A stretch of 6,257 bases of DNA from Pseudomonas sp. (GCA_029239415.1 JAQZAY010000231.1:1-6257); one strand, 5' to 3'. Positions 1 to 6,257 are shown, counted from the stretch's first letter. The notes: generated by a model not told the origin, from the letters alone. Numbers and translations: made by a program.

Positions 1-1761
1 GCCAGCAACTCCAACAGCGCCTTGCCCTGGTACTACAAGTTCAGTGCCGTGTGGGGCGCCCACGAGGGCTCGCTGCTACTGTGGGCCTTGATCCTCGGGG
101 GCTGGACCTTTGCCGTGTCGATATTCTCGCGGCAATTGCCACAGGTGATGCTGGCGCGTGTGCTGGCGGTGATGGGCATGATCAGCGTGGGCTTCCTGGC
201 CTTCCTGATCATCACCTCCAACCCCTTCGAGCGCCTGCTGCCGCAGGTCCCGACCGACGGACGCGACCTCAATCCGCTGTTGCAGGACATTGGCCTGATC
301 GTCCATCCGCCGATGCTCTACATGGGCTATGTCGGTTTCTCGGTGGCCTTTGCCTTCGCCATCGCCGCGCTGCTGGGCGGGCGCCTGGACGCGGCCTGGG
401 CGCGCTGGTCGCGGCCCTGGACCATCGTTGCCTGGGCCTTCCTGGGTATCGGTATCACCCTGGGCTCGTGGTGGGCGTACTACGAGCTGGGCTGGGGTGG
501 CTGGTGGTTCTGGGACCCGGTGGAAAATGCTTCCTTCATGCCATGGCTGGTGGGCACGGCGCTGATCCATTCGCTGGCGGTGACCGAAAAGCGCGGCGTG
601 TTCAAGAGCTGGACAGTATTGCTGGCCATCGCGGCCTTCTCGTTGAGCCTGCTGGGCACCTTCCTGGTCCGCTCGGGGGTACTGACCTCGGTGCATGCCT
701 TTGCCTCCGATCCTGCCCGCGGGGTGTTCATCCTGATCTTCCTGCTGTGCGTGGTCGGCGGCTCGCTGACCCTGTTCGCCTTGCGCGCGCCGGTGGTCAA
801 GAGCCAGGTCGGCTTTGCCCTGTGGTCGCGCGAGACGCTGTTGCTGGCCAACAACCTGGTGCTGGTGGTGGCGGCCTCGATGATCCTGCTCGGTACGCTC
901 TATCCGCTGATCCTCGACGCCCTCACCGGTGCCAAGCTCTCGGTGGGGCCGCCGTACTTCGATGCCTTGTTCCTGCCGCTGATGGCATTGCTGATGCTGG
1001 TGCTGGGCATCGGCGTGCTGGTGCGCTGGAAGGACACGCCCGGCAAGTGGCTGGCCGGCATGCTGACGCCGGTGCTGGTGGGCTGCGCGATCCTGGCACC
1101 GCTCGGCGGCGTGCTGGTCGACGACTTCGACTGGCCGGTACTGACCACCTTCGCCCTGGCGGCGTGGGTGCTGCTGGCCGGCGTGCGGGACATCCTCGAC
1201 AAGACCCGGCACAAGGGGCTGGCCAAGGGCTTGCGCACGCTGACACGCAGCTACTGGGGCATGCAACTGGCGCACCTGGGCCTGGCGGTCTGCGCGCTGG
1301 GCGTGGTGCTGTCGAGCAACAACAGTGCCGAGCGCGACCTGCGCATGGCGCCAGGGGAGACCGTGGAGCTTGCCGGCTACCAGTTCGTCTTCGACGGCGC
1401 CCGGCATTTCGAGGGCCCCAACTTCACCTCCGACAAAGGCACCGTGCGGGTGCTGCGCGATGGGCGCGAGATCAACGTGCTGCACCCCGAGAAACGCCTG
1501 TACACCGTGCAGCAGTCGATGATGACCGAGGCCGGGATCGATGCAGGCTTTACCCGCGACCTCTATGTCGCGCTCGGCGAGCCGCTGGACAACGGCGCCT
1601 GGGCCGTGCGCGTGCATGTCAAACCCTATGTCCGCTGGATCTGGCTGGGCGGTCTGCTGACTGGCCTGGGCGGCCTGCTGGCGGCCTTCGACCGGCGTTA
1701 CCGGGTCAAGGTCAATGCCCGGGTGCGTGATGTACTCGGCCTGTCTGGAGCCACTGCATGA
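1..1761 (+). CDS. ccmF: CcmF, cytochrome c heme lyase subunit (5'-truncated by window edge)
   Basis: This polytopic inner-membrane protein of System I cytochrome c maturation takes heme from holo-CcmE and, with CcmH/CcmI, ligates it to apocytochrome c in the periplasm. The reading frame is open from base 1, and 586 residues are visible. The first ATG/TTG codons are internal, so the true start lies upstream. The tryptophan-rich WWD heme-handling motif (WGGWWFWDP) is at 493-519. Four histidines match the conserved set in E. coli CcmF: codons at 304, 568, 694 and 1273. The first three have exactly the E. coli spacing (H173, H261, H303) and the last corresponds to H491. By that alignment about 71 residues are missing. 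Many hydrophobic helices are interrupted by a hydrophilic, probably periplasmic, loop near 1320-1630, followed by a final helix after a KPYVRWIWLG segment. The stop overlaps the ccmG start (ATGA). Family assignment is very secure. Confidence 0.97.
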   Translation, partial: ASNSNSALPWYYKFSAVWGAHEGSLLLWALILGGWTFAVSIFSRQLPQVMLARVLAVMGMISVGFLAFLIITSNPFERLLPQVPTDGRDLNPLLQDIGLIVHPPMLYMGYVGFSVAFAFAIAALLGGRLDAAWARWSRPWTIVAWAFLGIGITLGSWWAYYELGWGGWWFWDPVENASFMPWLVGTALIHSLAVTEKRGVFKSWTVLLAIAAFSLSLLGTFLVRSGVLTSVHAFASDPARGVFILIFLLCVVGGSLTLFALRAPVVKSQVGFALWSRETLLLANNLVLVVAASMILLGTLYPLILDALTGAKLSVGPPYFDALFLPLMALLMLVLGIGVLVRWKDTPGKWLAGMLTPVLVGCAILAPLGGVLVDDFDWPVLTTFALAAWVLLAGVRDILDKTRHKGLAKGLRTLTRSYWGMQLAHLGLAVCALGVVLSSNNSAERDLRMAPGETVELAGYQFVFDGARHFEGPNFTSDKGTVRVLRDGREINVLHPEKRLYTVQQSMMTEAGIDAGFTRDLYVALGEPLDNGAWAVRVHVKPYVRWIWLGGLLTGLGGLLAAFDRRYRVKVNARVRDVLGLSGATA

Positions 1762-2294
1762 AGCGTTGGATCATGGTGTTGCCGCTGGCGCTGTTCCTGC
1801 TGGTGGCGGTGTTTCTCTACCGGGGCCTGTACCTGGACCCGAGCGAGCTGCCCTCGGCGATGATCGGCAAGCCGTTCCCGCGGTTCTCCCTGGCCTCGGT
1901 GCAGGGCGACCGCACGCTCACCCAGGCCGACCTGCTGGGCAAGCCTGCGCTGGTCAACGTCTGGGGGACGTGGTGTCCCTCGTGCAAGGTCGAGCACCCG
2001 TACCTGAACCAGCTGGCAGGGCAGGGCGTGGTGATCCACGGGGTCAACTACAAGGATGACAATGGCGCGGCGCTCAAGTGGCTGCGCGATTTCCACAACC
2101 CCTACCAGCTCGACATCCGCGACGAGCAGGGGACCCTGGGCCTGGACCTCGGGGTCTATGGCGCGCCGGAGACTTTTCTGATCGATGCCAAGGGCGTGAT
2201 TCGCTACAAGCACGTCGGCATCGTCGACGCCACGGTCTGGCGCGAACAGCTGGCACCGCTGTACCAGGGCCTGGTCGACGAGGCTCGGCCATGA
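1758..2294 (+). CDS. ccmG: CcmG/DsbE, membrane-anchored thiol:disulfide oxidoreductase
   Basis: This 178-residue thioredoxin-fold protein faces the periplasm and reduces disulfides in apocytochrome c or in CcmH, using electrons from an inner-membrane DsbD/CcdA-type reductase. An uncleaved N-terminal anchor spans about residues 4-22. A thioredoxin-like domain follows from about residue 40. The active site WGTWCPSC has its cysteines at residues 73 and 76. The family-typical GVYGAPETFLID segment at residues 132-143 carries the cis-proline (P137) and a neighbouring acidic residue that distinguishes CcmG from generic thioredoxins. Length is normal for the family. The ATG overlaps the ccmF stop as ATGA, and a GGAG ribosome binding site lies inside ccmF at 1747-1750, pointing to translational coupling. 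A different periplasmic thioredoxin such as ResA or TlpA is unlikely given the neighbours. Confidence 0.97.
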   Translation: MKRWIMVLPLALFLLVAVFLYRGLYLDPSELPSAMIGKPFPRFSLASVQGDRTLTQADLLGKPALVNVWGTWCPSCKVEHPYLNQLAGQGVVIHGVNYKDDNGAALKWLRDFHNPYQLDIRDEQGTLGLDLGVYGAPETFLIDAKGVIRYKHVGIVDATVWREQLAPLYQGLVDEARP

Positions 2295-2767
2295 GGCGCT
2301 GGCTGACGGCCGCCGTGCTTGCCCTGGGGCTTGGCGGCGTGGCCCAGGCGGCCATCGATACCTATACCTTCGCCAACGACGCCGAGCGCGAGCGCTATCA
2401 CCAGCTGACCAAGGAACTGCGCTGCCCCAAGTGCCAGAACCAGGACATCGCCGATTCCAACGCGCCGATCGCCGCCGACTTGCGCCGCGAGATCTTCCGC
2501 CTGCTCGAGGAGGGCAAGAGCAATCGGCAGATCGTCGACTTCATGGTCGATCGCTATGGCGATTTCGTGCGCTACAAGCCCGCGCTGACCTCGCGCACCT
2601 GGCTGCTCTGGTTTGGTCCCGGGATCTTGCTGGTGGGCGGTTTCGTGGTGCTTGCCGTGATCGTGTGCCGTCGCCGGGGCCAGGCTGTTGCCGGCAGCGA
2701 CGCGCTGTCGACCGATGAACGCGAGCGCCTCGCCAAACTGCTGAAGAAAGAACACCCCCATGATTGA
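2291..2767 (+). CDS. ccmH: CcmH (short, CcmL-type), apocytochrome c thiol-reducing subunit
   Basis: The gene encodes 158 residues. A signal peptide occupies residues 1-20 and ends in AQA, with predicted cleavage before A21. The conserved LRCPKCQNQ motif has its cysteine pair at residues 45 and 48; in this family it sits in a three-helix bundle and interacts with apocytochrome c and CcmG. One C-terminal transmembrane helix (about 104-127) is followed by a short basic, cytoplasmic tail. The protein matches the N-terminal half of E. coli CcmH, whose other half is CcmI here. The start at 2291 is preferred over an upstream in-frame start at 2078 for three reasons: it gives a proper signal peptide, it has a GAGG ribosome binding site at 2280-2283, and it forms an ATGA overlap with the ccmG stop. 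The upstream extension would lie wholly within ccmG. Confidence 0.96.
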   Translation: MRRWLTAAVLALGLGGVAQAAIDTYTFANDAERERYHQLTKELRCPKCQNQDIADSNAPIAADLRREIFRLLEEGKSNRQIVDFMVDRYGDFVRYKPALTSRTWLLWFGPGILLVGGFVVLAVIVCRRRGQAVAGSDALSTDERERLAKLLKKEHPHD

Positions 2768-3944
2768 TTTCTGGCTTTGCGCGGGCCTGCTGTTGCTGGC
2801 AGCCCTCGGTTTCCTGTTGATCCCCGTGCTGCGTGGCCGCCGCCAGCAGCAGGAACAAGACCGCACCGCACTGAACGTGGCCCTCTACCAGGAACGGGTG
2901 GCGGAATTGGCCAGCCAGCACGAGGCGGGCGTGCTCGATGCCGGGCAACTGGACAAGGGCCGTACCGAGGCAGCCCGCGAGCTGCTGGCCGACACCGAGA
3001 ATGCCGAGCCTGCGCGCCAGGGTCGTCTGGGCCGGCCGCTGCCGTTGCTGGTGGCGTTGCTCGTGCCGCTGCTGGGGCTGGGCCTGTACCTGCATTTCGG
3101 CGCCGCCGACAAGGTCGAGCTGACCCGCGAGTTCGCCCAGGCACCCAGGAACATGCAGGAGATGACCACGCGCCTGGAGCGCGCTGTCGCGGCGCAGCCC
3201 GGTTCCGCCGAAGGGCTGTACTTCCTGGGTCGAGCCTACATGGCCGACCAGCGGCCGGCCGATGCTGCCAAGACCTTCGAGCGCGCCGTGGCCGTGGGCG
3301 GGCGCCAGCCCGAGCTGCTCGGGCAATGGGCCCAGGCGCTGTATTTCGCCAATGGCAAGCAGTGGAACCCGCAGCTGCAGTCCCTGAGCGATGAAGCGCT
3401 GAAGGCCGACCCCAAGGAGGTGACCAGCCTGGGCTTGCTGGGCATTGCTGCCTTCGAGGGCCAGCGCTACCAGGAGGCCATTGGCTATTGGCAACGGCTG
3501 CTGGCGCAACTGCCCGAGGGCGACGCTTCGCGCGAAGCCCTGCAGGGCGGTATCGACCGCGCCAGCGAGAAGCTCCAGGCGTCGGGCGAAAAGCCTGCCC
3601 AGGGCGTACGACTCAAGGTGCGCGTAGAGCTGGCGCCGGCGCTGAGCGACAAGGTCAGGCCCGACGACACGGTGTTCATCTTCGCCCGGGCCAGCAAAGG
3701 CCCATCCATGCCCCTGGCCGCCAAGCGCGTCACCGTGGCGCAATTGCCGATCGAAGTAGAGCTCAGCGACGCCGATGCCATGCTGGCGCAGATGAAACTG
3801 TCCGACTTTGCCGAAGTCCAACTGGTTGCGCGCGTGTCCCGTGCCGGCCAGCCCACCCAGGGCGAATGGATCGGCCAGAGCGCGGCGCTGCCCAGCAACA
3901 CCCAGGCGGCGCAACACCTGATCATCGACAGCCCCGATCCGTAA
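2760..3944 (+). CDS. ccmI: CcmI (CycH), apocytochrome c chaperone with TPR domain
   Basis: This 394-residue inner-membrane protein holds apocytochrome c by its C-terminal helix and presents it to the CcmF/CcmH ligation machinery. The first transmembrane helix (about 4-24) is followed by a charged cytoplasmic loop (about 26-88) of the coiled-coil or leucine-zipper type typical of CcmI. The second helix spans about 94-112. The periplasmic part contains TPR-like helices, clearest at about 150-180 and 221-252. A separate C-terminal domain (about 282-394) has alternating hydrophobic strands and ends in an [12 protein letters not shown] tail. Length is normal for stand-alone CcmI. The start overlaps the end of ccmH by 8 nt and has only a weak purine-rich ribosome binding site, so it probably depends on coupled translation. 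It is the last recognised ccm gene of the cluster. Confidence 0.95.
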   Translation: MIDFWLCAGLLLLAALGFLLIPVLRGRRQQQEQDRTALNVALYQERVAELASQHEAGVLDAGQLDKGRTEAARELLADTENAEPARQGRLGRPLPLLVALLVPLLGLGLYLHFGAADKVELTREFAQAPRNMQEMTTRLERAVAAQPGSAEGLYFLGRAYMADQRPADAAKTFERAVAVGGRQPELLGQWAQALYFANGKQWNPQLQSLSDEALKADPKEVTSLGLLGIAAFEGQRYQEAIGYWQRLLAQLPEGDASREALQGGIDRASEKLQASGEKPAQGVRLKVRVELAPALSDKVRPDDTVFIFARASKGPSMPLAAKRVTVAQLPIEVELSDADAMLAQMKLSDFAEVQLVARVSRAGQPTQGEWIGQSAALPSNTQAAQHLIIDSPDP

Positions 3945-3968
3945 GCCTGATTACAAGAGAGTCGTGCC

Positions 3969-4385
3969 ATGAACAACGCCGTCCGCCTGACCCTGCTGAC
4001 CCTGGTAATGGGACTTAGCGCGTGTACGGTGCACCAGCAGCCCGCCGAACAGCCCTTGCCACCGATCGAGACCACGCCACCGCCAACGGGCCCGGTGGTA
4101 AAGCCTTTGCCAGGCAAGAAGCCGAGCACGCCAGCCGTCACCCCCGCGCCCAAGCCGATGCCGCGTACCTCCGCAAGCTTCGCCCCGCCGCCAGGGGGTG
4201 CCAGCCATTGGGACCCCAAGCTGGGCGTCTATGTGCTCGAGAAGAAGACCAATACCTTCTACCGCCAGCGCACCTATTACCGCTGGAACAACGGCTGGAG
4301 CTGGTCCACCAGCCCTGAAGGCCCTTGGCAGGACACTGACAGCAGCGGCGTGCCAGGCGGCCTGGGACGGGCTTTCGCGCAATAG
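3969..4385 (+). CDS. Putative proline-rich lipoprotein, function unknown
   Basis: I do not recognise a characterised family for this 138-residue protein. The N-terminus is a lipoprotein signal peptide: a basic residue at position 6, a hydrophobic core at 7-15, and a lipobox LSAC with the lipidated cysteine at residue 19. The residue after the cysteine is Thr, not Asp, which by the usual +2 rule suggests outer-membrane sorting. Residues of about 24-75 form a low-complexity Pro/Thr/Lys linker with many PP and KP steps. The compact C-terminal part (about 79-125) is rich in Tyr and Trp, with repeated aromatic spacing (FYRQRTYYRWNNGWSW), and looks like a small beta-rich surface domain. The start has a purine-rich AAGAGAG site at 3955-3961. 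The gene begins 24 nt after the ccmI stop with no terminator visible between them, so cotranscription with ccm is possible. A role in cytochrome maturation is not shown. Confidence 0.8.
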   Translation: MNNAVRLTLLTLVMGLSACTVHQQPAEQPLPPIETTPPPTGPVVKPLPGKKPSTPAVTPAPKPMPRTSASFAPPPGGASHWDPKLGVYVLEKKTNTFYRQRTYYRWNNGWSWSTSPEGPWQDTDSSGVPGGLGRAFAQ

Positions 4386-4396
4386 TCCGAGCTGCG

Positions 4397-4402
4397 CATA
4401 AT
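4397..4402 (+). promoter_or_regulatory. Possible sigma-70 -10 element upstream of the dehydrogenase gene
   Basis: CATAAT matches five of six bases of the -10 consensus and sits inside a small palindrome-like GCATAATGC, about 29 nt before the ATG at 4431. A poor -35 candidate (TTTCGC, 4373-4378) lies 18 nt upstream, inside the end of the lipoprotein gene. This is a motif match by eye only; the transcript could instead read through from upstream. Confidence 0.3.
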
Positions 4403-4418
4403 GCACCCTTGCCTGAAC

Positions 4419-4426
4419 AGGAGAGG
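4419..4426 (+). promoter_or_regulatory. Shine-Dalgarno deciding the start of the hydroxyacid dehydrogenase
   Basis: AGGAGAGG lies just before the ATG at 4431, with the AGGAG core ending 7 nt upstream. It supports that start over the in-frame ATG at 4401, which has no comparable site, overlaps the putative -10 element, and would add ten residues lacking similarity to the usual N-terminus of the family. Confidence 0.75.
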
Positions 4427-4430
4427 GTGC

Positions 4431-5369
4431 ATGAGCAAGACAGTCTTGGTGCTGGTGGAAAGCGTTGACGATTACCTGCCCTTGCTCGAACACGCCGGCT
4501 ACCGGCTGATTCGCGCACCCTCCCCGCAACTGCGCAGTGCCGCCATCGAACGCCATGCCGGCGAGATCGACGCGGTGCTGACCCGCGGCCCGCTGGGCCT
4601 CACTGCCGATGAAATCAACGCTTTGCCCAGGCTGCAGATCATCTGCGTGATCGGCGCGGGTTACGAGCAGGTCGACCTGGCCGCTGCCCGGGCACACGGC
4701 ATCACCGTCACCAATGGTGCCGGCGCCAATGCCAGCACCGTGGCAGACCATGCCATGGCCATGCTGCTGGGCTTGCTGCGCGACATTCCCCGTGCCGACG
4801 CCAGTACCCGCCGGGGGGAGTGGAACCGCGGCATCATTCCCTCGGTGTCGGGCAAGCGCCTGGGCATCATCGGCCTCGGGGCAGTCGGCCTGGCCATTGC
4901 CAAGCGGGCGGCGCAAGGGTTCGACATGAGTGTCGGCTATCACAATCGCAGTCCACGGGAAGACGTGGACTACACCTTCCATGACAGCCCGCTGCAGTTG
5001 GCGCACTCGGTCGACATCCTGGTAGTGGCGACGCCAGGTGGGGCGGGGACGCGGGCGTTGGTGGATGCGCCGGTGCTCGAAGCCCTGGGCCCCGAGGGAT
5101 ACCTGGTGAATATCGCCCGCGCCAGCGTGGTGGATACCGGGGCACTGGTGCAGGCATTGCGGCAGGGCTTCATCGCCGGTGCCGCGCTGGACGTGTTCGA
5201 TGACGAGCCGTCGGTGCCGGATGACTTGAAGGCCTTGGGCAACACTTTGCTGACGCCGCATGTGGCCGGACTATCTCCGGAAGCGGCGCGCGATACGGTC
5301 TCCTTGGTGCTGCGTAATCTGCAGGCGTTCTTTGCGGGGGAGGCGGTGTTGACGCCGGTTCTGGGGTAG
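4431..5369 (+). CDS. D-2-hydroxyacid dehydrogenase, NADP-type (glyoxylate/hydroxypyruvate reductase-like)
   Basis: This 312-residue cytosolic oxidoreductase of the D-isomer-specific 2-hydroxyacid dehydrogenase family would interconvert a 2-keto acid and its D-2-hydroxy acid. The Rossmann motif GLGAVG has glycines at residues 148, 150 and 153. At the end of the next strand is YHNRS (170-174), with no acidic residue and with Arg173, a pattern typical of NADPH-using members such as hydroxypyruvate/glyoxylate or 2-ketogluconate reductases. The catalytic set is complete: Arg230 in NIARA, Glu259 in DVFDDEP, and His277 in TPHVAG. The glycine usually following the catalytic arginine (ARG) is Ala231 here, a variant seen in some subfamilies. 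The start at 4431 follows a strong ribosome binding site. No functional link to the ccm genes is apparent. The exact substrate cannot be read from the sequence. Confidence 0.92.
   Translation: MSKTVLVLVESVDDYLPLLEHAGYRLIRAPSPQLRSAAIERHAGEIDAVLTRGPLGLTADEINALPRLQIICVIGAGYEQVDLAAARAHGITVTNGAGANASTVADHAMAMLLGLLRDIPRADASTRRGEWNRGIIPSVSGKRLGIIGLGAVGLAIAKRAAQGFDMSVGYHNRSPREDVDYTFHDSPLQLAHSVDILVVATPGGAGTRALVDAPVLEALGPEGYLVNIARASVVDTGALVQALRQGFIAGAALDVFDDEPSVPDDLKALGNTLLTPHVAGLSPEAARDTVSLVLRNLQAFFAGEAVLTPVLG
4950..4971. repeat. Perfect 8-bp inverted repeat with 6-nt loop inside the dehydrogenase gene
   Basis: AGTCCACG (4950-4957) and CGTGGACT (4964-4971) are exact reverse complements around a GGAAGA loop. 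The repeat encodes residues just after the NADP-specificity loop. There is no T-tract, so it is not an intrinsic terminator. One such repeat in about 6 kb is close to chance expectation. Confidence 0.6.
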
Positions 5370-5423
5370 GAGGCTGCACGCGTGGGTTGGGCGCAGGGGC
5401 GTGGGCATGGCCTGTCCGGGCCC

Positions 5424-5432
5424 TGCTAGACT
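5424..5432 (+). promoter_or_regulatory. Possible extended -10 promoter for the GFA-family gene
   Basis: TGCTAGACT has the TGN extension followed by TAGACT, four of six bases of the -10 consensus, about 36 nt before the ATG at 5468. No good -35 lies at the right distance. A GCAGGG/CCCTGC inverted repeat (5393-5398 and 5421-5426, 22-nt loop) partly overlaps it. The 98-nt gap (5370-5467) is the longest gene-free stretch in the window and holds nothing else I can name. Confidence 0.3.
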
Positions 5433-5454
5433 CCAATTCCCGCCTCCATCGATC

Positions 5455-5459
5455 AGGAG
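5455..5459 (+). promoter_or_regulatory. Shine-Dalgarno deciding the start of the GFA-family gene
   Basis: AGGAG ends 8 nt before the ATG at 5468 and supports that start. An in-frame upstream ATG at 5387 would add 27 residues unlike the family and lacks a good ribosome binding site. The site is the left half of a perfect 10-bp palindrome, AGGAGCTCCT (5455-5464). Confidence 0.75.
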
Positions 5460-5467
5460 CTCCTCGA

Positions 5468-5881
5468 ATGCCCCTGCAAAAACATGGCAGCTGCCTTTGC
5501 GGCGCAACCCGCATAACTCTCGAAGTGGACTCTCCCAGCGTCAACGCCTGTCACTGCGCCATGTGCCGCAAATGGGGCGGTGGCCCGTTGCTAGTTGTGC
5601 ACAGCACCCGGCACGTCACCTGTACCGGCCGCGAGCCAAGCATCTACGACTCCTCCGACTGGGCTCAGCGTGGCTTCTGCAGCCAATGCGGCACGCACCT
5701 GTTCTATCGTCTCAAGGCCGGCGGTTTCGATGCGGTGCCGGTCGGCGTCCTGGACGGCGATGGCGACTGGATCTTCGATCTGCAGATCTTCGTCGACCAG
5801 AAGCCGGCCTTCTACTGCTTCTCCAACCCGACCGAGCAACTGACCGGCGAGCAGGCCATGGCGCAGTTCAGCCAGGCCTGA
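5468..5881 (+). CDS. GFA (glutathione-dependent formaldehyde-activating) family zinc protein
   Basis: This 137-residue small cytosolic protein has the GFA/CENP-V fold. It carries all seven cysteines that bind two zinc ions in Paracoccus Gfa. C9 and C11 (GSCLCG) with C71 and C74 (FCSQCGTH) form the structural site. C28, C30 and C33 (CHCAMCRK) form the site where Gfa is proposed to bind glutathione. The spacings 2, 2+3 and 3 match the family. C52 is an additional, non-motif cysteine. Most bacterial members have no proven substrate, and a formaldehyde-glutathione role should not be assumed: no glutathione-dependent formaldehyde dehydrogenase gene is visible nearby. The start is set by an AGGAG site 8 nt upstream of the ATG. 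Length is normal for short family members. Confidence 0.92.
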   Translation: MPLQKHGSCLCGATRITLEVDSPSVNACHCAMCRKWGGGPLLVVHSTRHVTCTGREPSIYDSSDWAQRGFCSQCGTHLFYRLKAGGFDAVPVGVLDGDGDWIFDLQIFVDQKPAFYCFSNPTEQLTGEQAMAQFSQA

Positions 5882-5890
5882 TAAAACCCG

Positions 5891-5898
5891 CCCCCCCC
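5891..5898. repeat. C8 homopolymer run in the leader of the FKBP gene
   Basis: Eight consecutive C residues lie in the 41-nt gap between the GFA-family stop and the FKBP start, about 24 nt before the ATG. It is outside coding sequence, so length changes would not shift a frame. It is also a place where sequencing errors are common. Confidence 0.85.
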
Positions 5899-5922
5899 GC
5901 AATCCGCTTCAAGAGAGACAGC

Positions 5923-6257
5923 ATGAGCAACGAACTGCAGGTCATCGATATCCAGGAAGGCAACGGCAAGGCCGTGGTCAAGGGTGCCCTCATCACCACC
6001 CAGTACACCGGCTGGCTGGCAGACGGCAACGAGTTCGACTCGTCCTGGTCGCGGGGCAAGCCCTTCCAGTGCGTGATCGGCACAGGTCGCGTCATCAAGG
6101 GGTGGGACCAGGGCCTCATGGGCATGCGCGTGGGCGGCAAGCGCAGACTGCAAGTGCCGGCCCACCTGGGCTACGGCGAGCGCACCGTCGGCGCCATCCC
6201 GCCGAATGCCGACCTGACCTTCGAGATCGAGCTGCTCGAGGTGTTGACCCGCGACGA
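5923..6257 (+). CDS. FKBP-type peptidyl-prolyl cis-trans isomerase (3' end cut by window edge)
   Basis: The gene encodes 111 complete codons plus two bases. This is a single small FKBP domain without a signal peptide, so it is probably a cytosolic proline isomerase and folding helper. The active-site residues of human FKBP12 are all present at aligned positions: Tyr28, Phe38, Asp39, Val57, Ile58, Trp61, Tyr84 and Phe100. Landmarks are FDSSW (38-42), GWDQGLMGM (60-68), the AHLGYGE segment (80-86), and the closing strand FEIELLEVL (100-108). Similar Pseudomonas proteins, from memory, are about 112 residues and end within a residue or two of this point, so almost the whole gene is here. A purine-rich AAGAGAGA at 5911-5918 is the likely ribosome binding site. 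The 41-nt gap to the GFA-family gene allows cotranscription. Confidence 0.94.
   Translation, partial: MSNELQVIDIQEGNGKAVVKGALITTQYTGWLADGNEFDSSWSRGKPFQCVIGTGRVIKGWDQGLMGMRVGGKRRLQVPAHLGYGERTVGAIPPNADLTFEIELLEVLTRD

Noticed and set aside
76..1617. A 513-codon open frame on the - strand antisense to ccmF
   Set aside because: Its composition (very rich in His, Gln, Arg, Gly) is what the complement of a GC-biased membrane-protein gene gives. No motif and no supporting start context.
51..1730. A 559-codon open frame on the + strand overlapping ccmF in another frame
   Set aside because: It is Gly/Ala/Arg-rich with no recognisable domain, and it is a shadow of the GC-rich ccmF frame, which carries all conserved CcmF residues.
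2078..2290. N-terminal extension of CcmH by an upstream in-frame start
   Set aside because: The extension lies entirely inside ccmG in another frame. The start at 2291 gives a clean signal peptide, a ribosome binding site and an ATGA junction.
2541..3917. A 458-codon open frame on the - strand antisense to ccmH and ccmI
   Set aside because: Low-complexity Gln/Gly/Leu-rich translation with no domain. The + strand genes here are unambiguous.
3951..5261. A 436-codon open frame on the - strand covering the lipoprotein and dehydrogenase genes
   Set aside because: It spans two well-supported + strand genes and their gap, and its translation shows no family features.
5393..5426. GCAGGG/CCCTGC inverted repeat as a transcription terminator after the dehydrogenase gene
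   Set aside because: The stem is only 6 bp with a 22-nt loop and no T-tract follows. It may be chance.
5370..5467. REP-type repeat, small RNA or attachment site in the longest intergenic gap
   Set aside because: No REP-like palindrome, tRNA-like fold, direct repeat or conserved RNA motif could be recognised in these 98 nt.

Overview
The window looks like chromosomal DNA from a Pseudomonas-type gammaproteobacterium, probably near the P. putida / P. fluorescens groups. The grounds are high GC by eye with strong G/C third positions, the ccmF-ccmG-ccmH-ccmI order with a short CcmH separate from CcmI (in E. coli the two are fused), and a small cytosolic FKBP of the kind I recall from pseudomonads. 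The genus is an inference; no search was possible.

Layout: all eight genes are on the + strand and nearly fill the window. Positions 1-3944 hold the end of a System I cytochrome c maturation (ccm) operon: ccmF (5' end outside the window), ccmG, ccmH and ccmI. Each stop overlaps the next start, by 4, 4 and 8 nt. CcmG and CcmH are the periplasmic thioredoxin-like and CXXC reductant proteins that keep the apocytochrome CXXCH cysteines reduced. CcmI chaperones apocytochrome c. CcmF attaches heme delivered by CcmE, whose gene would lie upstream.

Positions 3969-4385, only 24 nt after ccmI, encode a small lipoprotein of unknown function with a Pro-rich linker and an aromatic-rich C-terminal domain. 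It may be the last gene of the ccm transcript. Next come three housekeeping-type genes, each with its own ribosome binding site: an NADP-type D-2-hydroxyacid dehydrogenase (4431-5369), a GFA-family zinc protein (5468-5881), and an FKBP-type peptidyl-prolyl isomerase (5923 to the window end, cut about one residue before its expected stop).

The longest gene-free stretch is 98 nt (5370-5467). I found no RNA gene, mobile element, CRISPR array, REP-like repeat or convincing intrinsic terminator. This is an ordinary core-genome region, and I see no credible undescribed multi-gene system. The least explained item is the lipoprotein after ccmI.
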